DNA of 27,438 bases from an uncultured Blautia sp. (GCA_900765525.1 CAAFRY010000238.1:1-27438); one strand, 5' to 3'; positions 14,499 to 23,167 are shown, counted from the first letter of the stretch. Numbers and translations: made by a program. Notes: generated by a model not told the origin, from the sequence alone.

Positions 14499-16061
14499 AT
14501 GGGTAGAAAAGCAATTGCAGGACTGTTAAGCGTGACAATGTGTGCTTCTATTTTCGCAGGATGCGGAGGTTCCTCTGAGAACAATTCTTCCTCACAGGGT
14601 AATGCAGAAAACAAGACTTTTAACTATGGAACCACTGCCTATGGAGTGGAGATGGGGAATACAGGACTGAATCCCCATGAGGATTATTCCGGGTGGTCTG
14701 CAGTGCGCTACGGAGTAGGGGAAACCCTGTTCCGGTTTAATGAAAACATGGAGTTAGAGCCATGGCTGGCCGAGGGCTATGAACAGGTGGACGACTATAC
14801 GGTGAAAATTACCTTAAAGGACAATATCACCTTTTCCAGCGGCAGAAGCCTTGACGGACAGGCGGTAAAGGAGTGTCTGGACCATTTGATTGCCGTACAT
14901 GACAGAGCTCCGGGAGATTTAAAAATTAAAGAAATTAGGGCAGAAGGCCAGAGTGTTACCATCCAATCAGAGGAGAAGGTGCCTGCGCTTTTGAATTATT
15001 TAAGCGACCCTTATGGCGCTATTATTGATATGGACTTTGGAGTGACAGAGGACAAAAATGTGGCCGGTACAGGGCCTTTCATCGCTACTTATGTGTCAGA
15101 CACGGAAATACAGTTAGAGAAAAATCCGGACTACTGGGGCAAAGAGGTGAAGATGGATAAGGTCAATGTAAAGGAGATTGTAGACGGGGATACGCTGACC
15201 ATGGCCATGCAGTCAGGGGAGATTGACGCTGCACAGGGACTGCCCTATGCCAGTCTCAGCCTTTTCCAGGATACTGAGACTTATAAAATCAGTTCAGCAG
15301 ATACCTCCAGAGTGTTTTTTGCCCAGATGAACTATGATACCCCTGCCCTCCAGGAAATTAACGTAAGAAAGGCCATTGCTATGGGCATAGACAAGGAAGG
15401 CTTTACCAATAACCTTTTGAGCGGAAACGGAACACCGGCGGTTGGGGTATTTCCTTCTAATTTTTCCTTTGGAAACCAGACCGTAAATGCACCGGAGTAT
15501 AATCCAGAAGAAGGGAAAAAGCTGTTGGCAGAAGCGGGATGGGAGGATACAGACGGAAATGGTTATGTAGATAAAAACGGGGAGGATTTGACCATCCGCT
15601 GGCTGACTTATCCGGGCCGCCAGGAGCTTCCCCTTCTTGCAGAATCTGTGCAGGCAACCTTAAAGGACATTGGCATCAAGGTGGAAGTAAATAATACAGA
15701 GAATACTCAGAATTTCCTGGAACAGGGGAACTGGGATATTTTTGCCAGCGCCTTTGTAACGGCACCTACCGGGGACCCGGAATATTTTTTCACTACCCAC
15801 TGTCTGAAGGATTCAGCGAAAAACAGAGGGAAATATTATAATGAGGAGCTGGAACAATTAGAAAAACAGCTTCACCAGGAATATGACACTGAGAAAAGAA
15901 GTGAATTGGCCGTACAGATGCAGCAGATTCTTTTAGATGACTGCGGATTTGTTTTTGCCTCTCATTTAAAAATGTCCTTTGTCATGAAAAATAATGTGGT
16001 GGGATTTGAGGCCCATCCCTCGGATTATTATGAGATTACTGCAGATTTGGATTTTCAATAA
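14499..16061 (+). CDS. Solute-binding lipoprotein, SBP_bac_5 (peptide/nickel) family
   Basis: A 520-residue lipoprotein that captures the substrate outside the cell. The start at 14499 is preferred over 14457 because AAAGGAG (14484-14490) lies eight bases upstream and the signal peptide begins there; lipobox FAGC has Cys22. SBP_bac_5 hallmarks follow: LEPWLAEGYEQVDDYTVKIT, GTGPFIATYVSDTEIQLEKN, NVRKAIAMGIDKEGFTNNLL and EEGKKLLAEAGWEDTDGNGY. The overall pattern is closer to NikA/opine binders than to OppA, judged by eye. Position between permeases and ATPases is unusual but complete. Confidence 0.9.
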   Translation: MGRKAIAGLLSVTMCASIFAGCGGSSENNSSSQGNAENKTFNYGTTAYGVEMGNTGLNPHEDYSGWSAVRYGVGETLFRFNENMELEPWLAEGYEQVDDYTVKITLKDNITFSSGRSLDGQAVKECLDHLIAVHDRAPGDLKIKEIRAEGQSVTIQSEEKVPALLNYLSDPYGAIIDMDFGVTEDKNVAGTGPFIATYVSDTEIQLEKNPDYWGKEVKMDKVNVKEIVDGDTLTMAMQSGEIDAAQGLPYASLSLFQDTETYKISSADTSRVFFAQMNYDTPALQEINVRKAIAMGIDKEGFTNNLLSGNGTPAVGVFPSNFSFGNQTVNAPEYNPEEGKKLLAEAGWEDTDGNGYVDKNGEDLTIRWLTYPGRQELPLLAESVQATLKDIGIKVEVNNTENTQNFLEQGNWDIFASAFVTAPTGDPEYFFTTHCLKDSAKNRGKYYNEELEQLEKQLHQEYDTEKRSELAVQMQQILLDDCGFVFASHLKMSFVMKNNVVGFEAHPSDYYEITADLDFQ

Positions 16062-16084
16062 ACAGGATAGATAAAGGGAAAGGT

Positions 16085-16873
16085 ATGATGAAACAGCCAT
16101 TACTTGATATGCGGCATGTGGAAATCTGTTACAACGGACAGGCAGTGGTTCAGGATGTGTCTATACAGATGGAAGCAGGAGAAATCCTTGGAATTGTAGG
16201 GGAATCCGGCAGCGGAAAAAGTACCTTAGTCCGTTCGGCTATGGGCCTTTTAGGGAAAGCCGGAGCAGTAACCGGAGGAGATATTTATTACAAAGGAAAA
16301 AATTTACTGGAGGCAGGTCAGGAGGCCTGGCGAACTCTCAGAGGGCCAGAAATGGGAATGATTTTCCAGAATACGGAAGCCTCTCTCTGCCCTATAAGGA
16401 CCATTGAGGACCAGGTATATGAAAGTGTTTTGGAACATGAGAAAGCCAGCCGCAGCCAAATCAGGGAGCGGGCTCTGGAGCTTTTTGGCAAGATGAAGCT
16501 GCAGGACGGAGAGAGAATATTAAAGAGCTATCCCTTTGAGCTTTCCGGAGGAATGAACCAGCGGGTGGGGATTATGATGGCCATGATACTAAAGCCTGCC
16601 CTTTTATTGGCAGATGAGCCTACCAGCGCACTAGATGTTACGGTACAGGCTCAGGTGGTGAGAGAAATGATGAAACTGAGAGATAGTTATGGCACAGGGA
16701 TTGCCATAGTAACCCATAATATGGGAGTGGTAGAATATATGGCGGATAAGATTGCCGTGATGCACCAGGGCAGACTGGTGGAGTATGGACCTAAGGAGCA
16801 GGTTATCTATCACCCCCGGGAAGCGTATACAAAGAAATTACTGGGGGCTGTTTTGCGGATTCACAGAGGTTGA
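16085..16873 (+). CDS. ABC importer ATPase 1 (DppD/NikD type)
   Basis: A 262-residue cytoplasmic ATPase. Walker A GESGSGKST (39-47), signature LSGGMNQRVGI, Walker B LLADEPTSALD and switch His in IVTHNMG are all present. It lacks the Cys-containing C-terminal extension (oligo_HPY) found in many DppD proteins and ends at YTKKLLGAVLRIHRG, like NikD. The start may be 16085 or the adjacent ATG at 16088, since the GGGAAAGG site fits the second slightly better. The partner ATPase follows after four bases. Confidence 0.92.
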   Translation: MMKQPLLDMRHVEICYNGQAVVQDVSIQMEAGEILGIVGESGSGKSTLVRSAMGLLGKAGAVTGGDIYYKGKNLLEAGQEAWRTLRGPEMGMIFQNTEASLCPIRTIEDQVYESVLEHEKASRSQIRERALELFGKMKLQDGERILKSYPFELSGGMNQRVGIMMAMILKPALLLADEPTSALDVTVQAQVVREMMKLRDSYGTGIAIVTHNMGVVEYMADKIAVMHQGRLVEYGPKEQVIYHPREAYTKKLLGAVLRIHRG

Positions 16874-16877
16874 GAGA

Positions 16878-17633
16878 ATGGATAAGATTTTGGAAGTGAA
16901 AAATCTGAAAAAAGTGTTTTATAAGGACAAAAAGCCCTTTCCTGCGGTGGATAACCTTAGCTTTTTTCTGGAAAAGGGAGAATGTCTGGGATTGGTAGGA
17001 GAAAGCGGCTGCGGAAAAAGCACTGCCGCAAAAATCCTCACCAGACTATTGGAACCGGATGAGGGAAGTATTCTTCTGGATGGCAGGGAAATCCTTTCCA
17101 TGAAAGGGAGAGAACTGAAAGAATTTTATGCAAAAGTCCAGATGGTTTTTCAGTCTCCACAGGATTCCTTTGACCCCAGACGTACTTTGGGAGATGGGAT
17201 TATGGAAAGTATGAGAAACCGGGGATTGGGGAAAACAGAGGCGAAAAAGCGTATGTACAGTCTTCTGGAAAAGACAGAGCTGTCCCCTGAAATAGCCGGA
17301 CGCTATCCTCATGAAGTCAGCGGCGGACAATGCCAGAGAGCAGCTATAGCCAGGGCTCTGGCCATAGAGCCGGAGCTGATTATCTGTGACGAGGCAACCA
17401 GCGCTCTTGACGTGACAGTCCAGGCCCAGATTGTGGAGCTTTTAAAGAAATTGCAGAGGGAGATGGGGCTTTCCCTTCTCTTGATATGCCATGATTTAGC
17501 CCTGGTGCAGGCAATGTGCCACAGGGTTCTGGTCATGTATGAAGGCCGCATTGTGGAGGAAGGAATCCCGGATGAAATCATAAAAAATCCAAGAGAAGAA
17601 TATACAAAAATATTGATAGATTCGGTTTTTTAG
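16878..17633 (+). CDS. ABC importer ATPase 2 (DppF/NikE type)
   Basis: A 251-residue ATPase completing the first importer. Walker A GESGCGKST, Q-loop MVFQSPQDSFDPRRT (the classic DppF/NikE form), signature VSGGQCQRAAI, Walker B LIICDEATSALD and switch His in LICHDLA are intact. The start at 16878 (MDKILEVKNLKK) is chosen because the family begins there; the open frame upstream overlaps ATPase 1 and shows no homology. A terminator follows within about 20 bases. Confidence 0.92.
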   Translation: MDKILEVKNLKKVFYKDKKPFPAVDNLSFFLEKGECLGLVGESGCGKSTAAKILTRLLEPDEGSILLDGREILSMKGRELKEFYAKVQMVFQSPQDSFDPRRTLGDGIMESMRNRGLGKTEAKKRMYSLLEKTELSPEIAGRYPHEVSGGQCQRAAIARALAIEPELIICDEATSALDVTVQAQIVELLKKLQREMGLSLLLICHDLALVQAMCHRVLVMYEGRIVEEGIPDEIIKNPREEYTKILIDSVF

Positions 17634-17649
17634 AAGGAAATATATTCAT

Positions 17650-17680
17650 AAAAACGCACCTGTAGAAGGGTGCGTTTTTT
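17650..17680 (+). terminator. Terminator of the first ABC operon
   Basis: AAAACGCACC pairs with GGTGCGTTTT, ending in a T6 run. The A-rich left arm makes it potentially active on both strands. Confidence 0.85.
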
Positions 17681-17681
17681 G

Positions 17682-17812
17682 CATGTAATCGCACTTTCCG
17701 GTCTGCCAGAAGGCATCCCCCGTGCTCATACCGTCTTGCCCGTCCTATGTCTGAGTAACTGAGCAAGCAAGCTTGCCCAGCCACTCAGCCGCAGTCCAGG
17801 GCTTTCTTTAGT
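17682..17812 (-). repeat. Probable interspersed repeat with RNA-like hairpin
   Basis: This section fills most of the 360-base gap (17634-17993) between the two ABC operons. On minus it contains the hairpin at 17751-17788 and a frame starting MAGQACLLSYSDIGRARRYE that I believe recurs as spurious short proteins in Lachnospiraceae genomes. That is recollection, not a search. No second copy lies in the window. The remaining bases 17813-17912 hold only a G-rich run (GGGGGGATGGGGATAGGGG). Confidence 0.4.
17751..17788 (-). ncRNA. 17-bp hairpin with CUUG tetraloop, complete only as minus-strand RNA
   Basis: On plus, CTGAGT, CTG and GCAAG pair with CTTGC, CAG and ACTCAG but leave symmetric A/C mismatches. 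On minus the same positions become G-U pairs, so the stem is 17 continuous pairs closed by G(CUUG)C, a known stable tetraloop. This indicates that selection, or origin, acted on minus-strand RNA. It may be part of a repeat-encoded transcript or a transposon-end structure. Confidence 0.5.
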
Positions 17813-17920
17813 ATATCGGGGGGATGGGGATAGGGGTAGATTAGAGGGGAGTAAAATGGTGAAAAAAGTAAGGTAATGAAAGGGGATTTTTGTTCCTGAA
17901 ATAAAGTAAAAATATATCCC

Positions 17921-17946
17921 CCTATGTGGCTTACATGGGCTTTTTT
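17921..17946 (+). terminator. Short terminator overlapping the second operon's promoter
   Basis: CCTATGT and ACATGGG (one G-U) form a 7-bp stem around GGCTT, followed by C and six T. It overlaps the -35 region of the next promoter. It may block read-through from the first operon or serve as part of a shared regulatory element. Confidence 0.45.
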
Positions 17947-17959
17947 CGTCCGTTATAAT
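17930..17959 (+). promoter_or_regulatory. Promoter of the second ABC operon
   Basis: TATAAT at 17954-17959 is a perfect -10. CTTACA (17930-17935) with an 18-base spacer is the best -35. The leader is about 28 bases and carries AGGAGG (17981-17986). The shared motif TATATCCCCC-N5-GGCTT (17913-17932) ends inside the -35 region, a position suited to a repressor or activator. Confidence 0.6.
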
Positions 17960-17993
17960 GTGTAAAAACAACAAACTTACAGGAGGAAAATGG

Positions 17994-19664
17994 ATGAAAA
18001 AAAGGATGAAAGTTATAGCCGTGCTGCTCTGTACGGCAGTAGTTTTTCTTACCGGATGTCAGGGGAAAGGGGATTCTGGAACCGTTTCTGTACAAGGGGA
18101 AGGGCAAGAAAAGAGTGGTTCGAAACAGCAGGAAGGCAGCAAGGAAAATGAGAATAATACCTCTGAAGTAACCATCGGATTTACCAGTGAGGGAGATTCT
18201 TTTGACCCATGTACCGGTTTCGGGTATACAGGTTCTCCCATATACTCTACACTTGTGAAAGTAAATGGAGATGACCAGTTAGAGAATGACCTGGCTACAG
18301 AATATAAGGTAAGCGAAGATGCTTTAACCTGGACTTTCAAAATCCGGGATGATGTAAAGTTTACCAACGGAGAGCCTCTGAAGGCTTCTGATGTAGCTTT
18401 TACCTTCAATACCACGAAAGAAAAGGCTACCTACATGGATTTGACTATGCTGGAAAGCTGTACAGCTTTTGACGATACTACGGTAGAGTTTAAACTATCT
18501 GAGCCTTGCGTGACTTTTATCTATACAGTGGCCCAGATGGGAATTGTACCGGAAAAGGCATACAGCGACCAGTTCGGCCTGGAAGCAGACCAGGTTATTG
18601 GTTCCGGCCCCTATAAAATGGTACAGTGGGACAAGGGGCAGCAGTTTATTCTGGAAGCAAATGAGGACTATTATGGAGAACAGCCTGAGATTAAGCGGGC
18701 AGTGGTCTTAATCCAGACAGAAGAGGATGTAAGGCTGGTGGCCGCCCAGTCAGGAGAGGTGGATATTGCCCTTACTTCCGCAACCCTGGCCAATACAGAA
18801 ATCAGCGGGATGCATGTGGAGGAAGTAGAATCTGTGGATAACCGTGGTATTACCCTTCCTACAGTTCCAGATGAAGGGAAAGTAACAGAAGACGGATACA
18901 AAATCGGAAATAATATTACCTGTGATGTGAATGTAAGAAAGGCTCTCTGCTGTGGAATTGACAGGGAGCAGATTATTTCAGAAGCTCTGAACGGATATGC
19001 GGCTCCGGCTTATTCAGAGTGCGACGGTATGCCATGGTGGAATGAAGAAGATGTCATTGAGACAGATGTTGATTACGCCATAGAATTATTGGAAGAATCA
19101 GGCTGGACTGACACAGACGGAGATGGAATCCGTGAAAAGAATGGAGAGAAGCTTGCCTTTAATCTCATGTATTTTGCAGGAGATTCCATGCGTCAGGCAG
19201 TAGCGATGTCTGTGGCAAACCAGGCAAAGGAAAATATGGGATTTGACATTACAGTAGAAGGTGTCAGCGCAGATGATACTATTAAAAGAATGTTCTCTGA
19301 GCCTATGATTATGGGCTGGGGCTCTGGCAGTCCTATGACTTCCTATATGCTTTATCACAGCAGCAATGCGGGCAAAACAGACTGGTACAATCCGGAATTT
19401 TATACCAGTGAGAAGACAGACGAATATCTGGATAAGGCAATGAATTCTCTTACTATAGAAGACTCTTATGAGTGGTGGCAGAAAGCACAGTGGGATGGGG
19501 AGACAGGTACTTCCATGAGAGGAGAAGCCCCCTGGGCCTTCTATGTAAATATGACACATCTGTATTTTGTAAAAGACGGTTTGAATATCGGAAACCAGAG
19601 AATCCATGCTCATGGACAGGCATGGCCGTTGATTGCCAATCTGGCAGAATGGACCTGCGAATAA
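17994..19664 (+). CDS. Solute-binding lipoprotein, SBP_bac_5 family (second operon)
   Basis: A 556-residue lipoprotein. The start at 17994 has AGGAGG seven bases upstream and opens the signal peptide MKKRMKVIAVLLCTAVVFLT with lipobox LTGC (Cys22). A Ser/Gly/Glu/Asn-rich linker (about 24-55) tethers the domain. Family motifs include LATEYKVSEDALTWTFKIRD, EPLKASDVAFTFN, GSGPYKMVQWDKGQQFILE, DVNVRKALCCGIDREQIIS and AIELLEESGWTDTDGDGIRE. It is clearly diverged from the binding protein at 14499, so the two importers probably take different ligands. It is the first gene of its operon. Confidence 0.9.
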   Translation: MKKRMKVIAVLLCTAVVFLTGCQGKGDSGTVSVQGEGQEKSGSKQQEGSKENENNTSEVTIGFTSEGDSFDPCTGFGYTGSPIYSTLVKVNGDDQLENDLATEYKVSEDALTWTFKIRDDVKFTNGEPLKASDVAFTFNTTKEKATYMDLTMLESCTAFDDTTVEFKLSEPCVTFIYTVAQMGIVPEKAYSDQFGLEADQVIGSGPYKMVQWDKGQQFILEANEDYYGEQPEIKRAVVLIQTEEDVRLVAAQSGEVDIALTSATLANTEISGMHVEEVESVDNRGITLPTVPDEGKVTEDGYKIGNNITCDVNVRKALCCGIDREQIISEALNGYAAPAYSECDGMPWWNEEDVIETDVDYAIELLEESGWTDTDGDGIREKNGEKLAFNLMYFAGDSMRQAVAMSVANQAKENMGFDITVEGVSADDTIKRMFSEPMIMGWGSGSPMTSYMLYHSSNAGKTDWYNPEFYTSEKTDEYLDKAMNSLTIEDSYEWWQKAQWDGETGTSMRGEAPWAFYVNMTHLYFVKDGLNIGNQRIHAHGQAWPLIANLAEWTCE

Positions 19665-19676
19665 TGAGGAAGGTTT

Positions 19677-20669
19677 ATGAAAAATAAGTATTATCTGAAA
19701 TTCATAGGGAAATATCTGCTCCGTATCATAACTCTGCTGATTGCAGTCAGCATCGTCAGCTTTGTTCTGGTGAGTTTATCGCCGGTAGACCCGGTACAGC
19801 AGTATGTAGGGGCTGTGCCTAATGTCAGTGTAGAGCAGAGGGCCAAAATTGCAGAATACTGGGGTTTAAATGACCCGCCTGTGGAGCGCTTTTTTGCCTG
19901 GGCCGGTTCTGTACTGCATGGAGACTTTGGGGTGTCCCTGCTGTACCGGCGGCCGGTACTGGATATTATTGTGGAGAAGTTTGGCACCTCCCTGGCTCTT
20001 ATGATGACGGCATGGGTCTTTTCCGGTGTGCTGGGCTTTGCCATAGGCTGTATTATGGGAGTGTTTAATGGAAAATGGCCGGATAAGATTTTAAAGAAAA
20101 TATGTCTGGTTATGTGTTCCATTCCCACTTTCTGGATTGGAATTGTATTTCTTATGGTCTTTTCTGTTATGCTGGGCTGGTTTCCCTTTGGCATGAGTGT
20201 TCCCCAGGGAGTACCGACGGATGAGGTGACTCTTTGGCAGAGAATCCATCATTTGGTACTTCCTGCCCTGACGCTGAGCTTTTTGTCCTTTGCCAATGTG
20301 GCCCTTCATACCAGAGAGAAATTGGTGGACGTCCTGGAAAGTGATTATGTGCTGTTTGCCAGAGCCAGAGGAGAGTCAGCCTGGAGTGTGATGAAGCGTC
20401 ACGGCTTTCGGAATATTTTGCTGCCTGCGGTAACCATGCAGTTCGGTTCCTTCAGCGAATTGTTCGGAGGGTCTGTGCTGGCGGAGAATGTATTCTCTTA
20501 TCCCGGCCTGGGAGCGGCCGCTTCTGCGGCAGGTATGAATTCAGATGTCCCTTTGCTTTTAGGAATTACCTTGTTCAGCGCAATCTTTGTTTTCGTGGGA
20601 AACATGCTTGCCAATATTATTTACGGGATTGTAGACCCGCAGATAAGGGAGGGGTATCGAAATGAGTAA
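19677..20669 (+). CDS. ABC importer permease 1 (DppB/NikB type, second operon)
   Basis: A 330-residue membrane permease starting 12 bases after the binding-protein stop, with GAGGAAGG before the ATG. The first helix is IGKYLLRIITLLIAVSIVSF. The large periplasmic segment contains LSPVDPVQQYVG and WGLNDPPVERF, and the EAA loop is DYVLFARARGESAWSVMKRH. It overlaps the next permease by eight bases, so coupling is likely. Confidence 0.92.
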   Translation: MKNKYYLKFIGKYLLRIITLLIAVSIVSFVLVSLSPVDPVQQYVGAVPNVSVEQRAKIAEYWGLNDPPVERFFAWAGSVLHGDFGVSLLYRRPVLDIIVEKFGTSLALMMTAWVFSGVLGFAIGCIMGVFNGKWPDKILKKICLVMCSIPTFWIGIVFLMVFSVMLGWFPFGMSVPQGVPTDEVTLWQRIHHLVLPALTLSFLSFANVALHTREKLVDVLESDYVLFARARGESAWSVMKRHGFRNILLPAVTMQFGSFSELFGGSVLAENVFSYPGLGAAASAAGMNSDVPLLLGITLFSAIFVFVGNMLANIIYGIVDPQIREGYRNE

Positions 20670-21534
20670 TACAGCAGTGCAGAGGAAGCCTCTTGTGGCA
20701 GGAAAAAGAAAATCCTATTTAAACCGCAGAACAAAGACCATTGTATTTGCGGGACTGATTTTAGCTGTATTGGCTGCCGTATATCTTGCCGGAGTGTTTA
20801 TCAGTGACGATTTAGTTGCAGCCGATTTTTCCAAGAAAAGTTTGAAACCTTCCTGGGAGCATCCTTTTGGAACGGATATGCTGGGACGGGATATGCTGGC
20901 CAGAACCATAAAAGGCCTTTCGGTAAGTATTGTGGTAGGTGTGGCTGCGTCTTCTGTCAGTGCTGTGATTGCCCTGATTGTAGGTGTGGCGGCAGCTGCC
21001 GGAGCCTCCTGGCTGGACCATTTTATTAACTGGGTAATTGACCTGGTTATGGGAATTCCCCATACGGTGCTGTTGATTCTGATTTCTTTTGCCTGCGGAA
21101 AAGGACTGAAGGGCGTATTGATTGGCGTGGCCATTACCCACTGGACAGGACTGGCCCGTATCATCCGAAGCGAGGTACTGCAGATTCGGTCTCAGCAGTA
21201 TATTGAAGTGTCCAGGAAATTAGGACATTCCAGCTGGTGGATTACTGTACATCATATTTTGCCCCATATGGTGCCTCAGTTTTTGATTGGCCTGATTCTC
21301 ATGTTCCCTCATGCCATTATGCATGAATCCAGTCTGACCTTTTTAGGCTTCGGGCTTCCGCCGGAAGAGCCGGCTATTGGGATTATCCTGTCAGAGTCTA
21401 TGAAATATCTTTCTACAGGTATGTGGTGGCTGGCTTTTTTCCCAGGCTTGATGCTGGTAATCATTGTGCTGCTCTTTGACAGGCTGGGAGAAAATTTAAA
21501 GAAGATTCTGGACCCCTACAGTGCCCATGAATAG
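20662..21534 (+). CDS. ABC importer permease 2 (DppC/NikC type, second operon)
   Basis: A 290-residue partner permease. N-terminal helix about 28-48, family motif HPFGTDMLGRDMLARTIKGL, and an EAA loop YIEVSRKLGHSSWWITVHHI. The MHESSLTFLGFGLPPEEPAIG segment is typical of NikC. An ATPase gene with a GTG start follows after 15 bases. Confidence 0.92.
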   Translation: MSNTAVQRKPLVAGKRKSYLNRRTKTIVFAGLILAVLAAVYLAGVFISDDLVAADFSKKSLKPSWEHPFGTDMLGRDMLARTIKGLSVSIVVGVAASSVSAVIALIVGVAAAAGASWLDHFINWVIDLVMGIPHTVLLILISFACGKGLKGVLIGVAITHWTGLARIIRSEVLQIRSQQYIEVSRKLGHSSWWITVHHILPHMVPQFLIGLILMFPHAIMHESSLTFLGFGLPPEEPAIGIILSESMKYLSTGMWWLAFFPGLMLVIIVLLFDRLGENLKKILDPYSAHE

Positions 21535-21549
21535 ATTGGAGGATGAAAG

Positions 21550-22482
21550 GTGAATACAAAAGAGACGATTTTGTCGGTAAAAGATTTGTCCGTATCCTTT
21601 CATATGTATGATACCGGATTGGAACAATATGATTTGCAGGTGATTTCTAATTTGACTCTGGATGTAAAGCCTGGAGAAATTGTGGCTATTGCAGGCTCCA
21701 GCGGCTCTGGGAAAAGCCTGCTGGCCCATGCTGTTATGGGACTGCTGCCGGGCAATGCCTCTATATCCGGGGAGATTTCCTACAAAGGAAAGGTGCTGTC
21801 CCAGCAGGATAAGGAAAGTCTGCGGGGAACAGAGATGGCCCTGGTTCCCCAATCGGTGTCCTATTTAGACCCGCTGATGAAGGTAGGGGCTCAGGTTCGT
21901 GGAGATAAGGCGGATTCTCAGATTAGAAAGGCCCAGAAGGAAATCTTTGAGCGGTTTCATCTAAAGGAAGGGACAGAAAATCTATATCCCTTTCAGCTTT
22001 CCGGAGGAATGGCCAGAAGTATTCTGGTTTCTACTGCTGTTTTAAGCGGCGCCCGGCTGATTATTGCTGACGAGCCTACACCGGGATTAGATGTGGAAAT
22101 GGCATTGGAGGCTCTGCAGATTTTCCGGGAATTGGCAGATGAGGGAAAGGCAGTGGTATTGATTACCCATGACATTGATTTGGCCTTTCACATTGCAGAC
22201 CGGATTGCTGTATTTTACGCAGGGACAACGGTGGAAATCGCAGATGCAAAGGATTTCCTCACAGGAAAGGGAGCCCTGCGGCACCCCTATTCCAAGGCCC
22301 TCTGGGAGGCTTTGCCCCAAAACGGTTTTAAGCCTATTCCTGGATTTCAGCCCTATGCCAAGTATCTGCCTAAGGGCTGCCTGTTTTCTCCAAGATGTCC
22401 TTACAAGACAGGAGAATGTGAAAAAGAAATACCCATGACAGAGGTGCGTGGAGGATATGTGAGGTGTATTCATGCAGATTGA
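21550..22482 (+). CDS. ABC importer ATPase 1 with Cys-rich tail (DppD type, second operon)
   Basis: A 310-residue ATPase using a GTG start at 21550, chosen because GGAGG (21538-21542) is seven bases upstream; the nearby ATG at 21543 is out of frame. Walker A is GSSGSGKS (49-56). The signature reads LSGGMARSILV, lacking the usual Q-R pair. Walker B is LIIADEPTPGLD and the switch His is in LITHDID. The oligo_HPY tail has four cysteines (277, 283, 290, 306) that could hold an iron-sulfur cluster, as in DppD-type proteins. It overlaps the next gene by 11 bases. Confidence 0.9.
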   Translation: MNTKETILSVKDLSVSFHMYDTGLEQYDLQVISNLTLDVKPGEIVAIAGSSGSGKSLLAHAVMGLLPGNASISGEISYKGKVLSQQDKESLRGTEMALVPQSVSYLDPLMKVGAQVRGDKADSQIRKAQKEIFERFHLKEGTENLYPFQLSGGMARSILVSTAVLSGARLIIADEPTPGLDVEMALEALQIFRELADEGKAVVLITHDIDLAFHIADRIAVFYAGTTVEIADAKDFLTGKGALRHPYSKALWEALPQNGFKPIPGFQPYAKYLPKGCLFSPRCPYKTGECEKEIPMTEVRGGYVRCIHAD

Positions 22483-23086
22483 AGGAAAGAATCTAAGCTT
22501 CCGGTACCATGAGAAAATGCCCTGGATTCTGAAAGATGTAAGTCTCACCATAAAAGAAGGGGAACGTGTAGGCTTAGTTGGCCCCAGCGGTTACGGAAAA
22601 AGCACCCTGGTACGGATTTTGTCAGGGTATCTCAATCCCCAGGAGGGCAGCGTCCTGCTGGATGGAAAGCCTTTGACGAAAAAGGGCATTTCTCCTGTGC
22701 AGCTGATTTACCAGCACCCGGAGAAGGCCATCAATCCCAGATGGAAGATGAAGAAGGTACTGGAGGAATCGGGGATGTACCGGACAGAAGTCATGGAGGC
22801 TTTAGGCATTGAAAAGGATTGGCTGGACCGGTACCCTAGGGAGCTGTCCGGCGGGGAACTCCAGAGATTCTGTGTGGCCCGTTCTCTGTTTCAGGGAACC
22901 CATTTTCTGTTTGCAGATGAAATGAGTACCATGCTGGACGTGATTACCCAGGCTCAGATTTGGAATCTGATGCTGCGAGAGGTGGAAGAGAGGAAGCTGG
23001 GGCTTTTGATGGTTACACACAATCAGGAACTGGCGAAGAGGATTTGTACCAGGGTTGTAAATCTGGCGGAAATACAGGGAAAATGA
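22472..23086 (+). CDS. Compact ABC ATPase 2 (DppF/NikE type, second operon)
   Basis: A 204-residue ATPase, about 50 residues shorter than usual. Walker A is GPSGYGKST (37-45), with Tyr where Ser, Gly or Cys is usual. Q-loop LIYQHPEKAINPRW, signature LSGGELQRF (125-133), Walker B FLFADEMSTMLD and His183 are intact, so it should be catalytically active. It ends shortly after the switch region and lacks the normal C-terminal 'YTK' helix. It is the last gene of the operon. Confidence 0.88.
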   Translation: MQIEGKNLSFRYHEKMPWILKDVSLTIKEGERVGLVGPSGYGKSTLVRILSGYLNPQEGSVLLDGKPLTKKGISPVQLIYQHPEKAINPRWKMKKVLEESGMYRTEVMEALGIEKDWLDRYPRELSGGELQRFCVARSLFQGTHFLFADEMSTMLDVITQAQIWNLMLREVEERKLGLLMVTHNQELAKRICTRVVNLAEIQGK

Positions 23087-23127
23087 TGACTTTTAAGAGA
23101 AAATTTTGGAAAGAGTAGATTTGAAAT

Positions 23128-23164
23128 TCAACCTGAGAGAACTTAAAAAGGACTCTCAGGTTGA
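23128..23164. terminator. Bidirectional terminator between convergent operons
   Basis: TCAACCTGAGAG and CTCTCAGGTTGA form a perfect 12-bp stem around a 13-base loop. It lies between the plus-strand ATPase stop (23086) and the minus-strand transporter stop (23168). T runs are weak on both sides. Confidence 0.75.
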
Positions 23165-23167
23165 CTA

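Noticed and set aside
17578..17784. 68-codon minus frame starting MAGQACLLSYSD
   Set aside because: It spans the hairpin repeat and the operon terminator and overlaps the end of the ATPase gene. I treat it as repeat sequence.
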